Below are positions 15,170-23,976 of a DNA stretch of 38,605 bases, in pieces. Positions within the stretch are counted from its first letter, which is position 1; each line of letters starts with the position of its first letter. A program made the translations under genes and the position numbers. The stretch is from Candidatus Heteroruminococcus faecigallinarum (GTDB taxonomy: Bacteria > Bacillota > Clostridia > Oscillospirales > Ruminococcaceae). The DNA is taken from positions 1 to 38,605 of the forward strand of contig CAJFKV010000016.1 in NCBI GenBank assembly GCA_904387055.1, read 5' to 3'. The notes below the pieces were generated by a model. The model saw only the letters and a program-made list of their open reading frames with translations. It did no database searches and was not told where the DNA came from.

Positions 15170-16372
15170 GTGCTGATTGTCAAAGGGCTGCGCTTTGCCA
15201 GGGGGCGGGTGCGCTTCCAGGCGGAGAAGGGGTTCCTGGAACGGTTTATCAACCTGTGTACCGCCGAGGGGCTTCCCCTGTGGGACGGCCGGCGGAGGGG
15301 AGGGGTCTATACCGCCTGCACCACCCCTGCTGCCTACCGGCGGATGCACCGCTGCGCCCGCAAGGCGCGGGTGCGGCTGCGGATTGTGGAGAAGAGCGGG
15401 CTGCCCTTTTGGCGGGTCCGCTACCGGGGCAGGGTGGGGCTGGCGGTGGGAGCCGCCGGCTTTTTGGTTGTGGTGATGATCCTGAACCAGTTTATCTGGG
15501 AGATCCGCATCTCCGGCGCCGACCAGGTCCCGGAGGCCCGCATCCTTCAGGAGCTGGAGGCGTTGGGGGTCAGGGAGGGGGCGCGCCGCGGCAGCCTGGA
15601 CGCCGAGAAGATCCAGGAACAGATGCTCTTACGCATGGAGGAACTCAGCTGGATCGGGGTCAACCTTCGGGGGAGCACCGCCCAGGTGGTGGTGGGGGAG
15701 CGGGTCATGCCGCCGGAGGCCATCGACCTGGGCGGCCCCGCTAACGTGGTGGCCGACCGGGCCGGACAGATCCGTCGGATGGTGGTTTACGACGGGCAGC
15801 GGGTGGTGCAGGACGGAGAGACGGTTCTCCCCGGTCAGGTGGTGGTGAGCGGCCTGATGGAGATGACCAGCGGGGGAACCCTCCTTACCCGGGCCCGGGC
15901 GGAGGTCTACGCCTCTTGCCAGGAGACGCTGGAGGTGCGGGTCCCGCTGCGGGAAAAGACCCTGGAGGCGGCCGGCGTGCAGCGGGGCTGGAGCATCGGC
16001 GTGCTGGGGAAGGAGATCCATCTGTGGCCCCCTTCGCCGCCCCAACAGCCCTATAAGCTGGAGAAAGCAGGGCGGCGGGTGAATCTTCTGGGCTTTGCCG
16101 CTCCGCTGACCATCTATCGGTCCAACTACATCCTCCAGCAGGAGGGGGTGCTGGAACGGACGATGGAGGAGGCCATGGCCCAGGCCCAGCAAGATCTGGA
16201 GATCCTGGAGGAGCAGCTGGTTTCCCAGCTGGGAAAGGGGGAAATTCTGTCCCGCCAGCTGGAGGGCCGGGAAGAGGAGGGGGAATATGTGTTGACCGCC
16301 ACCTATCTGGTAGTTCGGGACATTGCCCGGCAGGAACCGATTTATACGGAGGAAGAGGAAAAAAAGACGTAA
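15170..16372 (+). CDS. yqfD: Sporulation protein YqfD
   Basis: This 400-residue protein has a soluble N-terminal part (about 1-85), one membrane helix around residues 91-108 (VGLAVGAAGFLVVVMILNQF), and a large outer domain with SWIGVNLRGSTAQVVVGER. It ends with a coiled-coil-like, Glu/Gln-rich segment. The layout matches YqfD, which is in the sigma-E regulon of Bacillus. The GTG start has GGGGAGG seven bases upstream. The order yqfC-yqfD-phoH-ybeY is conserved across Firmicutes. Confidence 0.9.
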   Translation: MLIVKGLRFARGRVRFQAEKGFLERFINLCTAEGLPLWDGRRRGGVYTACTTPAAYRRMHRCARKARVRLRIVEKSGLPFWRVRYRGRVGLAVGAAGFLVVVMILNQFIWEIRISGADQVPEARILQELEALGVREGARRGSLDAEKIQEQMLLRMEELSWIGVNLRGSTAQVVVGERVMPPEAIDLGGPANVVADRAGQIRRMVVYDGQRVVQDGETVLPGQVVVSGLMEMTSGGTLLTRARAEVYASCQETLEVRVPLREKTLEAAGVQRGWSIGVLGKEIHLWPPSPPQQPYKLEKAGRRVNLLGFAAPLTIYRSNYILQQEGVLERTMEEAMAQAQQDLEILEEQLVSQLGKGEILSRQLEGREEEGEYVLTATYLVVRDIARQEPIYTEEEEKKT

Positions 16373-16419
16373 AATTGGCTACTTTTTTTACAATTTGGTG
16401 ATACTTCCATAAAAAAGTG

Positions 16420-16428
16420 TGATATAAT
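16420..16428 (+). promoter_or_regulatory. Extended -10 promoter before phoH
   Basis: TGA-TATAAT in an AT-rich gap after yqfD gives a vegetative promoter for phoH and the genes after it, separating them from the sporulation pair. The -35 is poor. A small hairpin GGGGAG/CTCCCC follows at 16446-16462. Confidence 0.6.
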
Positions 16429-16493
16429 AAAACCGTATAAAATTAGGGGAGTTTCCCTCCCCAGTGACAAGAAACGGAGTTGGAAACGGTCCC

Positions 16494-17459
16494 ATGGCGG
16501 AACAGACATTGAATATTGAACGGATGGAGCACGCGCTGTCCCTTTTTGGTAGCTTTGATGAGAATATCCGCCAACTGGAGCAGCATTATCAAGTATCGGT
16601 TCTTTGCCGGGGTACCGAGATCAAAATTTCCGGGGACGAGGAGAAGGTCATGCTGGCCGCCCGGGCGGTGGAGAGCCTGTTGTCCGCCATCGAGCGGGGG
16701 GAGCCGGTGACCCAGCAGACCATCAGCTACGTCATGTCCATGGTGGACGACGGCCAGGAGGCGGGGCTTGCCGCCCTGGCCCAGGACGTGGTCTGCATCA
16801 CCGCCAAGGGAAAACCGGTAAAGGCCAAGACCCTCGGCCAGAAGCGATACGTGGACGCCATCCGGGACAATACCATCACCTTTGGGGTGGGCCCTGCCGG
16901 CACAGGAAAGACCTACCTGGCGGTGGCGATGGCGGTGCGGGCCTTCCGCAGCCACGATGTCAGCCGGATCATCCTCACCCGCCCGGCGGTGGAAGCGGGG
17001 GAAAAGCTGGGCTTCCTGCCGGGGGACCTGCAAAACAAGGTGGACCCGTACCTGCGCCCCTTATACGACGCTTTGTTTGACATGATGGGGGCGGAAAGCT
17101 TTCAGCGGTATCTGGAAAAGGGGAACATCGAGGTGGCTCCCCTTGCCTATATGCGGGGGCGCACCCTGGACGACTCCTTCATTATTCTGGACGAGGCTCA
17201 GAACACCACCCCCGAGCAGATGAAGATGTTCCTGACTCGGATGGGATTTGGTTCCCGGGCGGTCATCACCGGCGACATTACCCAGATCGATCTGTCCGAC
17301 CGCCGCTCCGGCCTGGTGGAGGCGGTGAAGGTGTTGCGCAATATTGACGATATCGCCATTCATTATCTCAGCGAAAAAGACGTGGTGCGCCATCGGCTGG
17401 TGCAGGAAATCATCAAGGCTTATGACAAATATTTTGAGGAGGGGAAAAAGCGCAAATGA
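16494..17459 (+). CDS. phoH: PhoH-family ATPase (PhoH-like/YbeZ)
   Basis: This 321-residue P-loop ATPase carries the Walker A motif GPAGTGKTYLA, TRPAVEAGEKLGFLPGD, the Walker B FIILDEAQNTTPEQMKMF and RMGFGSRAVITGD. A short N-terminal domain precedes it. PhoH-like proteins encoded beside ybeY are thought to be RNA-remodelling ATPases that assist YbeY. The ATG at 16494 matches the usual family start; a GTG at 16464 has a somewhat better ribosome site (AGGGGAG) and would add ten residues. Its stop overlaps the ybeY start in ATGA. Confidence 0.92.
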   Translation: MAEQTLNIERMEHALSLFGSFDENIRQLEQHYQVSVLCRGTEIKISGDEEKVMLAARAVESLLSAIERGEPVTQQTISYVMSMVDDGQEAGLAALAQDVVCITAKGKPVKAKTLGQKRYVDAIRDNTITFGVGPAGTGKTYLAVAMAVRAFRSHDVSRIILTRPAVEAGEKLGFLPGDLQNKVDPYLRPLYDALFDMMGAESFQRYLEKGNIEVAPLAYMRGRTLDDSFIILDEAQNTTPEQMKMFLTRMGFGSRAVITGDITQIDLSDRRSGLVEAVKVLRNIDDIAIHYLSEKDVVRHRLVQEIIKAYDKYFEEGKKRK

Positions 17460-17956
17460 GCACCGAACGTGTAAAAGTATCCATCACCAATATGCAGAAG
17501 AATGTAAAAATCCCTTCGGGCATCCGCCTGTTGATCCGCCGCTGTTGCACTGCCGTCCTCTTGGAAGAAGGCTTTGAGGGAAGCGCCGAGATCAGCGTCA
17601 GCTTTCTCAACAACGCCCAGATCCGCCAGCTGAACGCGGAGCATCGGGGCAAAGACATTGAAACCGATGTCCTTTCCTTCCCCTTGGGGGAGAACGGGGT
17701 TTACGACGTCAATCCGGATACCGGCGCCAAGGTGCTGGGGGACATTGCGATCTCCATCGAGAAGGCCACCGAGCAGGCGAAGATGTACGGCCACAGCCTG
17801 CAGCGGGAGATCGGCTTTCTCACCGTCCACTCCATGCTGCACCTGCTGGGCTACGACCACGAGGTGAGCGGCCTGGAGATGGTGCGGATGCGGGAGAAGG
17901 AGGAGACGATCCTCAACAAATTGGGGCTGGTGCGCGGCTCCAGCTATGTGTTATAA
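17456..17956 (+). CDS. ybeY: Endoribonuclease YbeY
   Basis: This 166-residue metal-dependent RNase of 16S rRNA maturation and ribosome quality control has the zinc-binding motif HSMLHLLGYDH near residue 125. The upstream RGKDIETDVLSFPL strand is typical of the family. It overlaps phoH by four bases and dgkA by eleven, so the three genes are translationally linked. Confidence 0.95.
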   Translation: MSTERVKVSITNMQKNVKIPSGIRLLIRRCCTAVLLEEGFEGSAEISVSFLNNAQIRQLNAEHRGKDIETDVLSFPLGENGVYDVNPDTGAKVLGDIAISIEKATEQAKMYGHSLQREIGFLTVHSMLHLLGYDHEVSGLEMVRMREKEETILNKLGLVRGSSYVL

Positions 17957-18485
17957 TCGTGTGGAGAAGCTGCGGTCGTTGGGGCACAGCTTCCGCTGTG
18001 CCTTTCGGGGAGTGGGCCGCTGCATCTGGCAGGAACGGAATTTCCGCATCCACCTGACAGCGGCTGTTTTCCTGTTCTGGCTGGCGTCCTGTCTTCCCCT
18101 TACCCGGGGCGAGTGGGCGCTGCTGTTGTTGGCGGTGGGGCTGATGCTGGCCGCCGAACTGTTCAATACGTCGTTGGAATGGCTCTGCGACCAGTTTGCC
18201 CCCGGATGGGACAAGGTGTCCCGCCGGGTGAAGGATCTGGCGGCGGGGGCCGTTTTGGTGTGCGCGGTCTTCTGTGCCGCGGCGGGGGTTGCCCTGTTAT
18301 GGCGTCCCCAGGCGTTGGCGGCGGCAGCGGTCCAGGTGCTGGAAAGCCCGGCCAGGCTGGCGGCGGTTGCTGCCGCGGGCGCGGCGGCAGCCGTCTTTGT
18401 ATGGATTGGGCCGGCGCCCCTGGTCCGCAGGGCCCGCCGGCTCCGGACGGAGGACCGCATCAAAGGGAAGGAGAGAAACGCTTGA
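17946..18485 (+). CDS. dgkA: Diacylglycerol/undecaprenol kinase with C-terminal extension
   Basis: This 179-residue membrane protein has RCAFRGVGRCIWQERNFRIHL at the start, AELFNTSLEWLCDQ and VKDLAAGAVLV, the active-site signatures of the prokaryotic DagK family. In Gram-positives this enzyme phosphorylates undecaprenol to recycle the cell-wall lipid carrier. The family is usually about 125 residues. Here about 50 extra residues add another hydrophobic, Ala-rich helix and a basic tail. The ATG at 17946 lies inside the end of ybeY with no strong ribosome site, so it depends on coupling. Confidence 0.88.
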   Translation: MCYNRVEKLRSLGHSFRCAFRGVGRCIWQERNFRIHLTAAVFLFWLASCLPLTRGEWALLLLAVGLMLAAELFNTSLEWLCDQFAPGWDKVSRRVKDLAAGAVLVCAVFCAAAGVALLWRPQALAAAAVQVLESPARLAAVAAAGAAAAVFVWIGPAPLVRRARRLRTEDRIKGKERNA

Positions 18486-19399
18486 CCAATCAGCCGGCGG
18501 AAAGCCGTTCCGCCTTTATTACCTTAATCGGCCGCCCCAATGTGGGAAAAAGCTCCCTGCTCAATGCTCTGGTGGGGGAGAAGGTGGCCATCGTATCCCA
18601 AAAGCCCCAGACCACCCGCACCCGCATCACCGGCATCCTGACCCGGGGGCCGGTGCAGCTGGTCTTTATGGATACCCCCGGCATGCACAAGCCCCGCACC
18701 AAGCTGAGCGAGTATATGGTGAAGACCATCAACAGCTCGGTGAGCGACGGGGACCTGGCGGTGCTGGTGGTGGAACCGGAAGGGGAGCTCACCGCCGTTG
18801 AGCGCTCCCTCATCGATACCATCCGGCAGGACCGCCGCCAGGGGGTGGCGGTCATCAACAAGATCGACCTGGTAAAGGACAAAACCCGCCTGATGGGGAA
18901 GATGCAGGAGCTGGCGGACGCCTTCCCCTTTGAAGCCATTGTGCCGGTTTCGGCTCAGGAGGGGGACGGGGTGGAGGACCTGCTCCAAACCCTGGAGGGC
19001 TTTGCGGTGCCGTCCCCCCACTTCTTTGACGACGACGCCTTTACCGACCAGCCGGAGAAGGTGATTGCCGGGGAGATTATCCGGGAAAAGCTCCTGCGCT
19101 GCCTGTCGGACGAGGTGCCCCACGGCACAGCCGTGGCGGTGGAGAAGATGCGGGAGCAGGAACGGGATGACCTGGATATTTTGGACATCGAGGCGGTGAT
19201 CTACTGTGAGCGGGAGAGCCACAAGGGGATCATCATCGGCAAGGGCGGGCAGATGCTGAAGAAGATTGCCAGCGCCGCCCGGGCGGATCTGGAGGACTTT
19301 TTCCGCATCCAGGTCAACCTTCACTGCTGGGTAAAGGTGAAGGAGGACTGGCGGAACCGGGAAGGCCTGCTGCGCAGCTTCGGCTATCAGGAACCGTAA
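18482..19399 (+). CDS. era: GTPase Era
   Basis: This 305-residue ribosome-assembly GTPase binds the 3' end of 16S rRNA. G motifs are GRPNVGKSS, a threonine-rich switch TTRTRITG, DTPGMHKP and NKIDLV, followed by a C-terminal KH domain with IIIGKGGQMLKKI. I chose the TTG at 18482: AAGGAGAG lies six bases upstream and the start overlaps the dgkA stop in TTGA. The open frame to the left has no matching protein composition. Confidence 0.96.
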   Translation: MTNQPAESRSAFITLIGRPNVGKSSLLNALVGEKVAIVSQKPQTTRTRITGILTRGPVQLVFMDTPGMHKPRTKLSEYMVKTINSSVSDGDLAVLVVEPEGELTAVERSLIDTIRQDRRQGVAVINKIDLVKDKTRLMGKMQELADAFPFEAIVPVSAQEGDGVEDLLQTLEGFAVPSPHFFDDDAFTDQPEKVIAGEIIREKLLRCLSDEVPHGTAVAVEKMREQERDDLDILDIEAVIYCERESHKGIIIGKGGQMLKKIASAARADLEDFFRIQVNLHCWVKVKEDWRNREGLLRSFGYQEP

Positions 19400-19515
19400 A
19401 AAGGGAGCAAATTCCTGGAAGGAGATGCAGCCTTTCCCGGTCATAAACACCTTTTCCAGGCGCACACTCATAGTATGGAACAGGACGATGGGTGACGCTG
19501 GGAGGTGACCGGAGG

Positions 19516-19692
19516 ATGAACAAGGGGCAGCTGGAGTGGGACCGCTTCTGCCACACGGGACTGGTGCAGGATTATTTGGCCTACTGCCAGGCCTGCCGCC
19601 GGGAGGCGGCCGCCCCTGGGGGGAATGAGAAAGATGGCCATGAAGATCACAACCGACGGAATCGTCATCCGGGACCTCAGCTTTCGGGGTAA
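19516..19692 (+). CDS. Small YqzL-like protein
   Basis: The 58-residue frame opens MNKGQLEWDRFCHTGLVQDYLAY. That start resembles YqzL, a short protein encoded between era and recO in Bacillus, with its Trp, Phe-x-x-TG and DYL pattern. GGGAGGTG lies eight bases upstream. The second half overlaps recO in another frame and is a basic, low-complexity tail. Function is unknown. Confidence 0.55.
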   Translation: MNKGQLEWDRFCHTGLVQDYLAYCQACRREAAAPGGNEKDGHEDHNRRNRHPGPQLSG

Positions 19693-20392
19693 GGACCGGC
19701 TGCTCACCATCCTCACCCGGGATCGCGGGGTGATCCGGGCCTATGCCAAGGGGGCAAGGGCCCTGCGGGGGCCGATGCTGGCCGCCACCGAGCTCCTGGC
19801 CTATTCCCGGTTTGTGCTGTTTTTCCAAAAGGACCGCTACTCGGTGGACTGTGCCGATGGGGAGGCCCTTTTCTTCGGCCTGCGGCAGGACCTGGTCAAG
19901 CTCTCCCTGGGGTCGTATATGGCGGAGCTCTGCGCCGAGCTGATCCCCGAGGGGGAGGGAAGCGAGGATTTTCTCCGCCTCATGCTCAACAGCCTGTATC
20001 TGCTGGAAAAAGGAAAACGGGAGGCTGCCTTCCTCAAGCCGGTGTTTGAGCTGCGGCTGCTGTCCATGGCCGGCTACATGCCGGACCTGGTGGCATGCCA
20101 GGGCTGTGCCCGCTTCGAGGCCGATCCCATGTATTTCCTCCCCCAGACAGGCCAGCTCTTCTGTCCGGACTGCCGCCCCCAGGGAACGGCGGAGGCGGTG
20201 CCCCTGGCGCCGGCGGTTCTGGCGGCCATGCGCCATATTCTCTACAGCCCCTTTGACCGGCTGTTCGGCTTCTCTTTGTCCCCCCAGGGCTTGGCGGTCC
20301 TGGGGCAGGTGACCCAGAACTATCTCCTGCGCCGCACCGAGCGCAGCTTCCCCTCGCTGGAATTTTACCAGTCGGTGGCGGCGATGGGCTAG
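19634..20392 (+). CDS. recO: DNA repair protein RecO
   Basis: This roughly 252-residue protein helps RecR load RecA on gapped DNA. The N-terminal OB-fold has KITTDGIVIRDLSF and DRLLTILTRDRG, and a zinc site is formed by CQGC and CPDC near residues 155-180. Three in-frame ATGs (19625, 19634, 19640) are possible. The family usually starts at MKITTDG, so the true start is probably 19634 or 19640. It follows era, as in other Firmicutes. Confidence 0.92.
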   Translation: MAMKITTDGIVIRDLSFRGKDRLLTILTRDRGVIRAYAKGARALRGPMLAATELLAYSRFVLFFQKDRYSVDCADGEALFFGLRQDLVKLSLGSYMAELCAELIPEGEGSEDFLRLMLNSLYLLEKGKREAAFLKPVFELRLLSMAGYMPDLVACQGCARFEADPMYFLPQTGQLFCPDCRPQGTAEAVPLAPAVLAAMRHILYSPFDRLFGFSLSPQGLAVLGQVTQNYLLRRTERSFPSLEFYQSVAAMG

Positions 20393-20438
20393 GAAGGGAG
20401 AAACCGCTGTGGTTTGTACATAAACGGAGGGTACTATT

Positions 20439-22820
20439 GTGACTATGACAAAACATCACCGCGCCCTGGAACTGGACAAGGTTCTGGAGATGCTGGCGGA
20501 GGAAACCGGCTGCGAACGGTCCCGCCAGCTGGCCCTGGAGCTGGTTCCCAGTGGCGATTATGACCAGGTGGTGGCGCGGATGGCCCAGACGGCCGACGCC
20601 AACAGCCTGGCCATCCAGCTCGGGACCCCGGGAGTGCGGGGCCTCACCGACTGTGCCGGCCTTCTGGACCGGGCCCAGGTGGGATCGATGCTGATGCCGG
20701 CCGAGCTGCTGGTCATTGGCCGGAACCTGCGGATCATCCGCTCCCTCAAGGAGTGGAAGCGGCAGAGCGCCGACCAGGCCACCACCCTGGACGATCTTTT
20801 TGACCGGCTGATCCCCAACCAGTGGGTGGAGGAGCGGATTGCGGCCACGGTCCTGAGCGAGGAGGAGATTGCCGATACGGCCAGCCCCGCCCTGGCGGAC
20901 ATCCGCCGCCAGATCCGCCAGGCCAGCCTGCGGATCCGGGAGCAGCTGGACAAGATTGTCCGCTCCTCCGCCACCTCCAAATACCTGCAGGAGCAGATCG
21001 TCACCCAGCGGGACGGGCGGTTTGTGGTGCCGGTGAAGGCGGAGTACAAAAACGAAATCAAGGGCCTGGTTCACGACACCTCGGCCAGCGGCGCGACCTT
21101 TTTTATCGAGCCCATGGCGGTGGTGGAGGCCAACAACGAGATCCGCCTGCTGGAAGGGAAGGAACGCCAGGAGGTGGAGCGGATCCTGCAGGAGATTACC
21201 CAGATGATCGGGGACTTCGCCCCCTCCCTCCGGGACGGGATGGAGGCGGCCGCCCAGATCGACTTTCAGTTTGCCAAGTCCCGCCTGGCCACCCGGATGC
21301 GGGCCATGGTGCCCCAGATTACCCGGGACCATGCGGTCCATCTCAACCGGGCCCGCCACCCCCTGATTCCCCGGGAAAAGATTGTCCCGGTGGACATCAT
21401 GGTGGGGGAGAGCTTTGACACCCTGGTGATAACCGGCCCCAACACCGGCGGCAAGACAGTGGCCCTCAAGACCCTGGGCCTGATGACCCTGATGGCCATG
21501 TGCGGCCTGATGATCCCCGCCGGGGACGGGAGCCGGGTGTCGGTCTTCCGCCATGTGCTGGCGGATATCGGCGACGAGCAGAGCATCGAGCAGAGCCTGT
21601 CCACCTTCTCGGCCCACATGGCCAACACCATCTCCATCCTCCGGCAGGCGGACGGGGATGCCCTGGTGCTGATGGATGAGCTGGGCGCCGGCACCGACCC
21701 GGTGGAGGGCGCCGCCCTTGCGGTGGCCATTATCCAGCATCTGCGGGAGGCCGGGGCACGGGTGGCGGCCACCACCCACTATGCGGAGATCAAGATGTAC
21801 GCCCTGGAGACCGACGGCGTGGAGAACGGCAGCTGCGAATTTGATGTGGAGACCCTCAGCCCCACCTACCGGCTTCTCATCGGGGTGCCGGGGCGGTCCA
21901 ACGCCTTTGCCATCAGCCGCCGGCTGGGACTGCCGGAGGAGATCATTCACCATGCCCAGGAGCTGGTGTCCACCGAGAACACCCGCTTTGAGGACGTGGT
22001 CAACCGCCTGGAGACCGCCCGCCAGGAGCTGGAGAAGGAGAAGGCGGCGGCCCAGCAGGCGCGCCGGGAGGCAGAGGACCTGCGCCGCCAGGCCCAGGAT
22101 GAGTCGAAAAAAGCCCGGGAGGAGCAGGAGAAGCTGCTCCTGCGGGCCCAGGACCAGGCCCGGTCGATCGTGGAGCAGACGCGGGCCCAGAGCGACCTGC
22201 TCCTCAACGAGCTGGAGGAGCTGCGCCGGCAGAAGGACAAGGCCGACTTCTCCCAGCGGGCCCGGGAGGCCTCTTCCCGCCAGCGGGGGCGCCTGGACAA
22301 GATGCGGGACGCCGCCGACCCGGTTATCCGCCGCCAGGAGGAGGGATATACCCTGCCCCGTCCCCTGAAGGCGGGGGATCTGGTGGTTATTGCCGACATC
22401 AACACGGAGGGGACCGTCCTCTCCGGGCCGGACCAGAACGACTGCTATCTGGTGCAGGCGGGGATCATGAAGACCAAGGTGCCGGCCAAGGGCCTGCGCT
22501 TGGCCGACGATCACGGCCGCAAGACCACGGTCAACAGCCGGTCGGTGCGGCAGGTAACCTCCAAGAGCCAGCGGCAGGTGAAAACCGAGCTGGACATCCG
22601 GGGAAAGGCGTCGGACGAAGGGATCCTGGAGCTGGACCGCTTCCTGGACAACGCCCTGATGACCGGCGTCAAAACGGTGACCATCATCCACGGCAAGGGG
22701 ACCGGTGTCCTCCGCAAAGCCATCCGGGACCGCCTCCACCGGCTCAAGTGCGTCAAATCCTTCCGCCCCGGGGTGTATGGGGAAGGGGAGGACGGCGTCA
22801 CCGTGGTGGAGCTGAAATAA
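20439..22820 (+). CDS. mutS2: MutS2, Smr-domain ATPase
   Basis: This 793-residue protein has a MutS-like core with the P-loop GPNTGGKTVALKTLGLM near residue 332 and LMDELGAGTDPVEGAALA. A long charged coiled coil follows (about 510-620), then a C-terminal Smr nuclease domain with LDIRGKASDEG and IIHGKGTGVLR. MutS2 acts in ribosome rescue and recombination control rather than mismatch repair; the mismatch-recognition domain of MutS is absent. The GTG start has GGAGGG seven bases upstream. Confidence 0.95.
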   Translation: MTMTKHHRALELDKVLEMLAEETGCERSRQLALELVPSGDYDQVVARMAQTADANSLAIQLGTPGVRGLTDCAGLLDRAQVGSMLMPAELLVIGRNLRIIRSLKEWKRQSADQATTLDDLFDRLIPNQWVEERIAATVLSEEEIADTASPALADIRRQIRQASLRIREQLDKIVRSSATSKYLQEQIVTQRDGRFVVPVKAEYKNEIKGLVHDTSASGATFFIEPMAVVEANNEIRLLEGKERQEVERILQEITQMIGDFAPSLRDGMEAAAQIDFQFAKSRLATRMRAMVPQITRDHAVHLNRARHPLIPREKIVPVDIMVGESFDTLVITGPNTGGKTVALKTLGLMTLMAMCGLMIPAGDGSRVSVFRHVLADIGDEQSIEQSLSTFSAHMANTISILRQADGDALVLMDELGAGTDPVEGAALAVAIIQHLREAGARVAATTHYAEIKMYALETDGVENGSCEFDVETLSPTYRLLIGVPGRSNAFAISRRLGLPEEIIHHAQELVSTENTRFEDVVNRLETARQELEKEKAAAQQARREAEDLRRQAQDESKKAREEQEKLLLRAQDQARSIVEQTRAQSDLLLNELEELRRQKDKADFSQRAREASSRQRGRLDKMRDAADPVIRRQEEGYTLPRPLKAGDLVVIADINTEGTVLSGPDQNDCYLVQAGIMKTKVPAKGLRLADDHGRKTTVNSRSVRQVTSKSQRQVKTELDIRGKASDEGILELDRFLDNALMTGVKTVTIIHGKGTGVLRKAIRDRLHRLKCVKSFRPGVYGEGEDGVTVVELK

Positions 22821-22847
22821 CCAACATCTGAGGAAGGGAGACCCCCT

Positions 22848-23678
22848 ATGGAACAGAAGCTGCAATGTGTCGTGAGCGACCTGGACGACAGCCTGCTCAC
22901 GTCGGACAAGACCATCAGCCCCCGGGACCGGGAGACCATCCGCCGCCTTAAGGAGAAGGGGGTCTATTTCTTCATCGCCAGCGGCCGGCATTTTTCCTTT
23001 GTACGGGAGCTGGCTTCCCAGGTGGGGTTCGACCTGCCGGTTATCTGCTGCAACGGCGGGCATGTGTACGACTATCTCACCGGTGAAACGCTGATGGCCA
23101 AGCTGATCCCCTCCCCGGTGGCCCAGGCGGTGAAGGAGTATCTGGACGAGCGGAAGATCCATTACCTGATCTACACCACCGAGAGTCCCTTTTTCACCCC
23201 CGGCAACCCCCGCATCCCCTTTTGGGAGGAGCAGAACCGGATCTGTGCCCCAGAGAATCGATTCCCCATCCGGATTCTGGAGGAGGGCTTCCCTATTGAG
23301 GAGCACCGGATCCTCAAATTCCTGGTTCCCCAGGCCACCGATCCCATTCGGGAGGACCTGACCCGCGACCTGAACCAGGACGGGTCGATGACCATTGTAT
23401 ACTCGGGGAAGGGGCTGCTGGACCTGAATGCCGCCGGCGCCTGCAAAGGAGCGGGGGTCGAGTTCTTGTCCCAGCACTTCGGTTTCTCGTTGGAGAACAC
23501 CATGGCCATGGGGGACAGCGAGAATGACCAGTCGATGCTGGACCTCTGCGGCTGGCCGGTGGTGCCGGAGAACGGGGAGGACTTCCTCAAGGGGAAGGCC
23601 CGCTTTGTCACCGCCCACCACGACCGCGACCCCTTGACCGCTGCAATCCGGCAGCTCTTTCCCCAGCTGCTGGAGTAG
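22848..23678 (+). CDS. HAD-family Cof-type phosphatase
   Basis: This 276-residue haloacid dehalogenase-like hydrolase has motif I in SDLDDSLLTSD, motif II in IASGRH, a lysine in GACKGAG and motif IV in MGDSENDQSML. A type II cap lies between. Such enzymes remove phosphate from small metabolites such as sugar phosphates or flavin precursors, with broad specificity. Motif I reads DLDD where DxD is expected, which still fits. It is 27 bases after mutS2 and ends at a strong terminator. Confidence 0.9.
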   Translation: MEQKLQCVVSDLDDSLLTSDKTISPRDRETIRRLKEKGVYFFIASGRHFSFVRELASQVGFDLPVICCNGGHVYDYLTGETLMAKLIPSPVAQAVKEYLDERKIHYLIYTTESPFFTPGNPRIPFWEEQNRICAPENRFPIRILEEGFPIEEHRILKFLVPQATDPIREDLTRDLNQDGSMTIVYSGKGLLDLNAAGACKGAGVEFLSQHFGFSLENTMAMGDSENDQSMLDLCGWPVVPENGEDFLKGKARFVTAHHDRDPLTAAIRQLFPQLLE

Positions 23679-23692
23679 AAGATTGCTGCCCG

Positions 23693-23740
23693 CAACGTCC
23701 CGGCCCTCCCTTGGGAGGCGCCGGGACGTTGTCTGTTTTT
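23693..23740 (+). terminator. Terminator after the HAD phosphatase
   Basis: An 11-bp outer stem CAACGTCCCGG/CCGGGACGTTG with an inner CCTCCC/GGGAGG stem is followed by TCTGTTTTT. Confidence 0.9.
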
Positions 23741-23874
23741 GCCGCGGCGCGGGCAGGGGGAACCGCCGCCCCGGGGTGCACCCTCCAGATTGGCTAAATG
23801 GTGGAGAAAATTCTGTTCAAATCGCAAATTTTCCATTTGTAACCGGCTTTTTACTAGGAAGAATAAGGGAAGTG

Positions 23875-23883
23875 TGCTAAAAT
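23875..23883 (+). promoter_or_regulatory. Extended -10 promoter for the HD-domain gene
   Basis: TGC-TAAAAT lies in an AT-rich stretch. A TTTACT at 23850 is too far away (22 bases) to be a normal -35. About 90 bases of leader follow. Confidence 0.5.
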
Positions 23884-23976
23884 AACACTGATGCAGCCCC
23901 TGTTTTTTCGGCAGACCGGCAGACAATGCGGGACGGGGAAGAGGGGCTCAGCGGATACACAAGGGAGAGATGAACC

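Noticed and set aside
18113-18481. N-terminal extension of era
   Set aside because: It overlaps dgkA in another frame; TTG 18482 has a ribosome site and gives the normal Era length.
20034-23621. A 1195-codon minus-strand frame opposite mutS2 and the phosphatase
   Set aside because: Composition is rich in His, Gly, Gln and Leu without domains, as expected for the complement of GC-rich coding DNA.
23821-23855. A normal -35/-10 promoter using TTTACT at 23850
   Set aside because: The spacing to TAAAAT is 22 bases; only the extended -10 box is credible.
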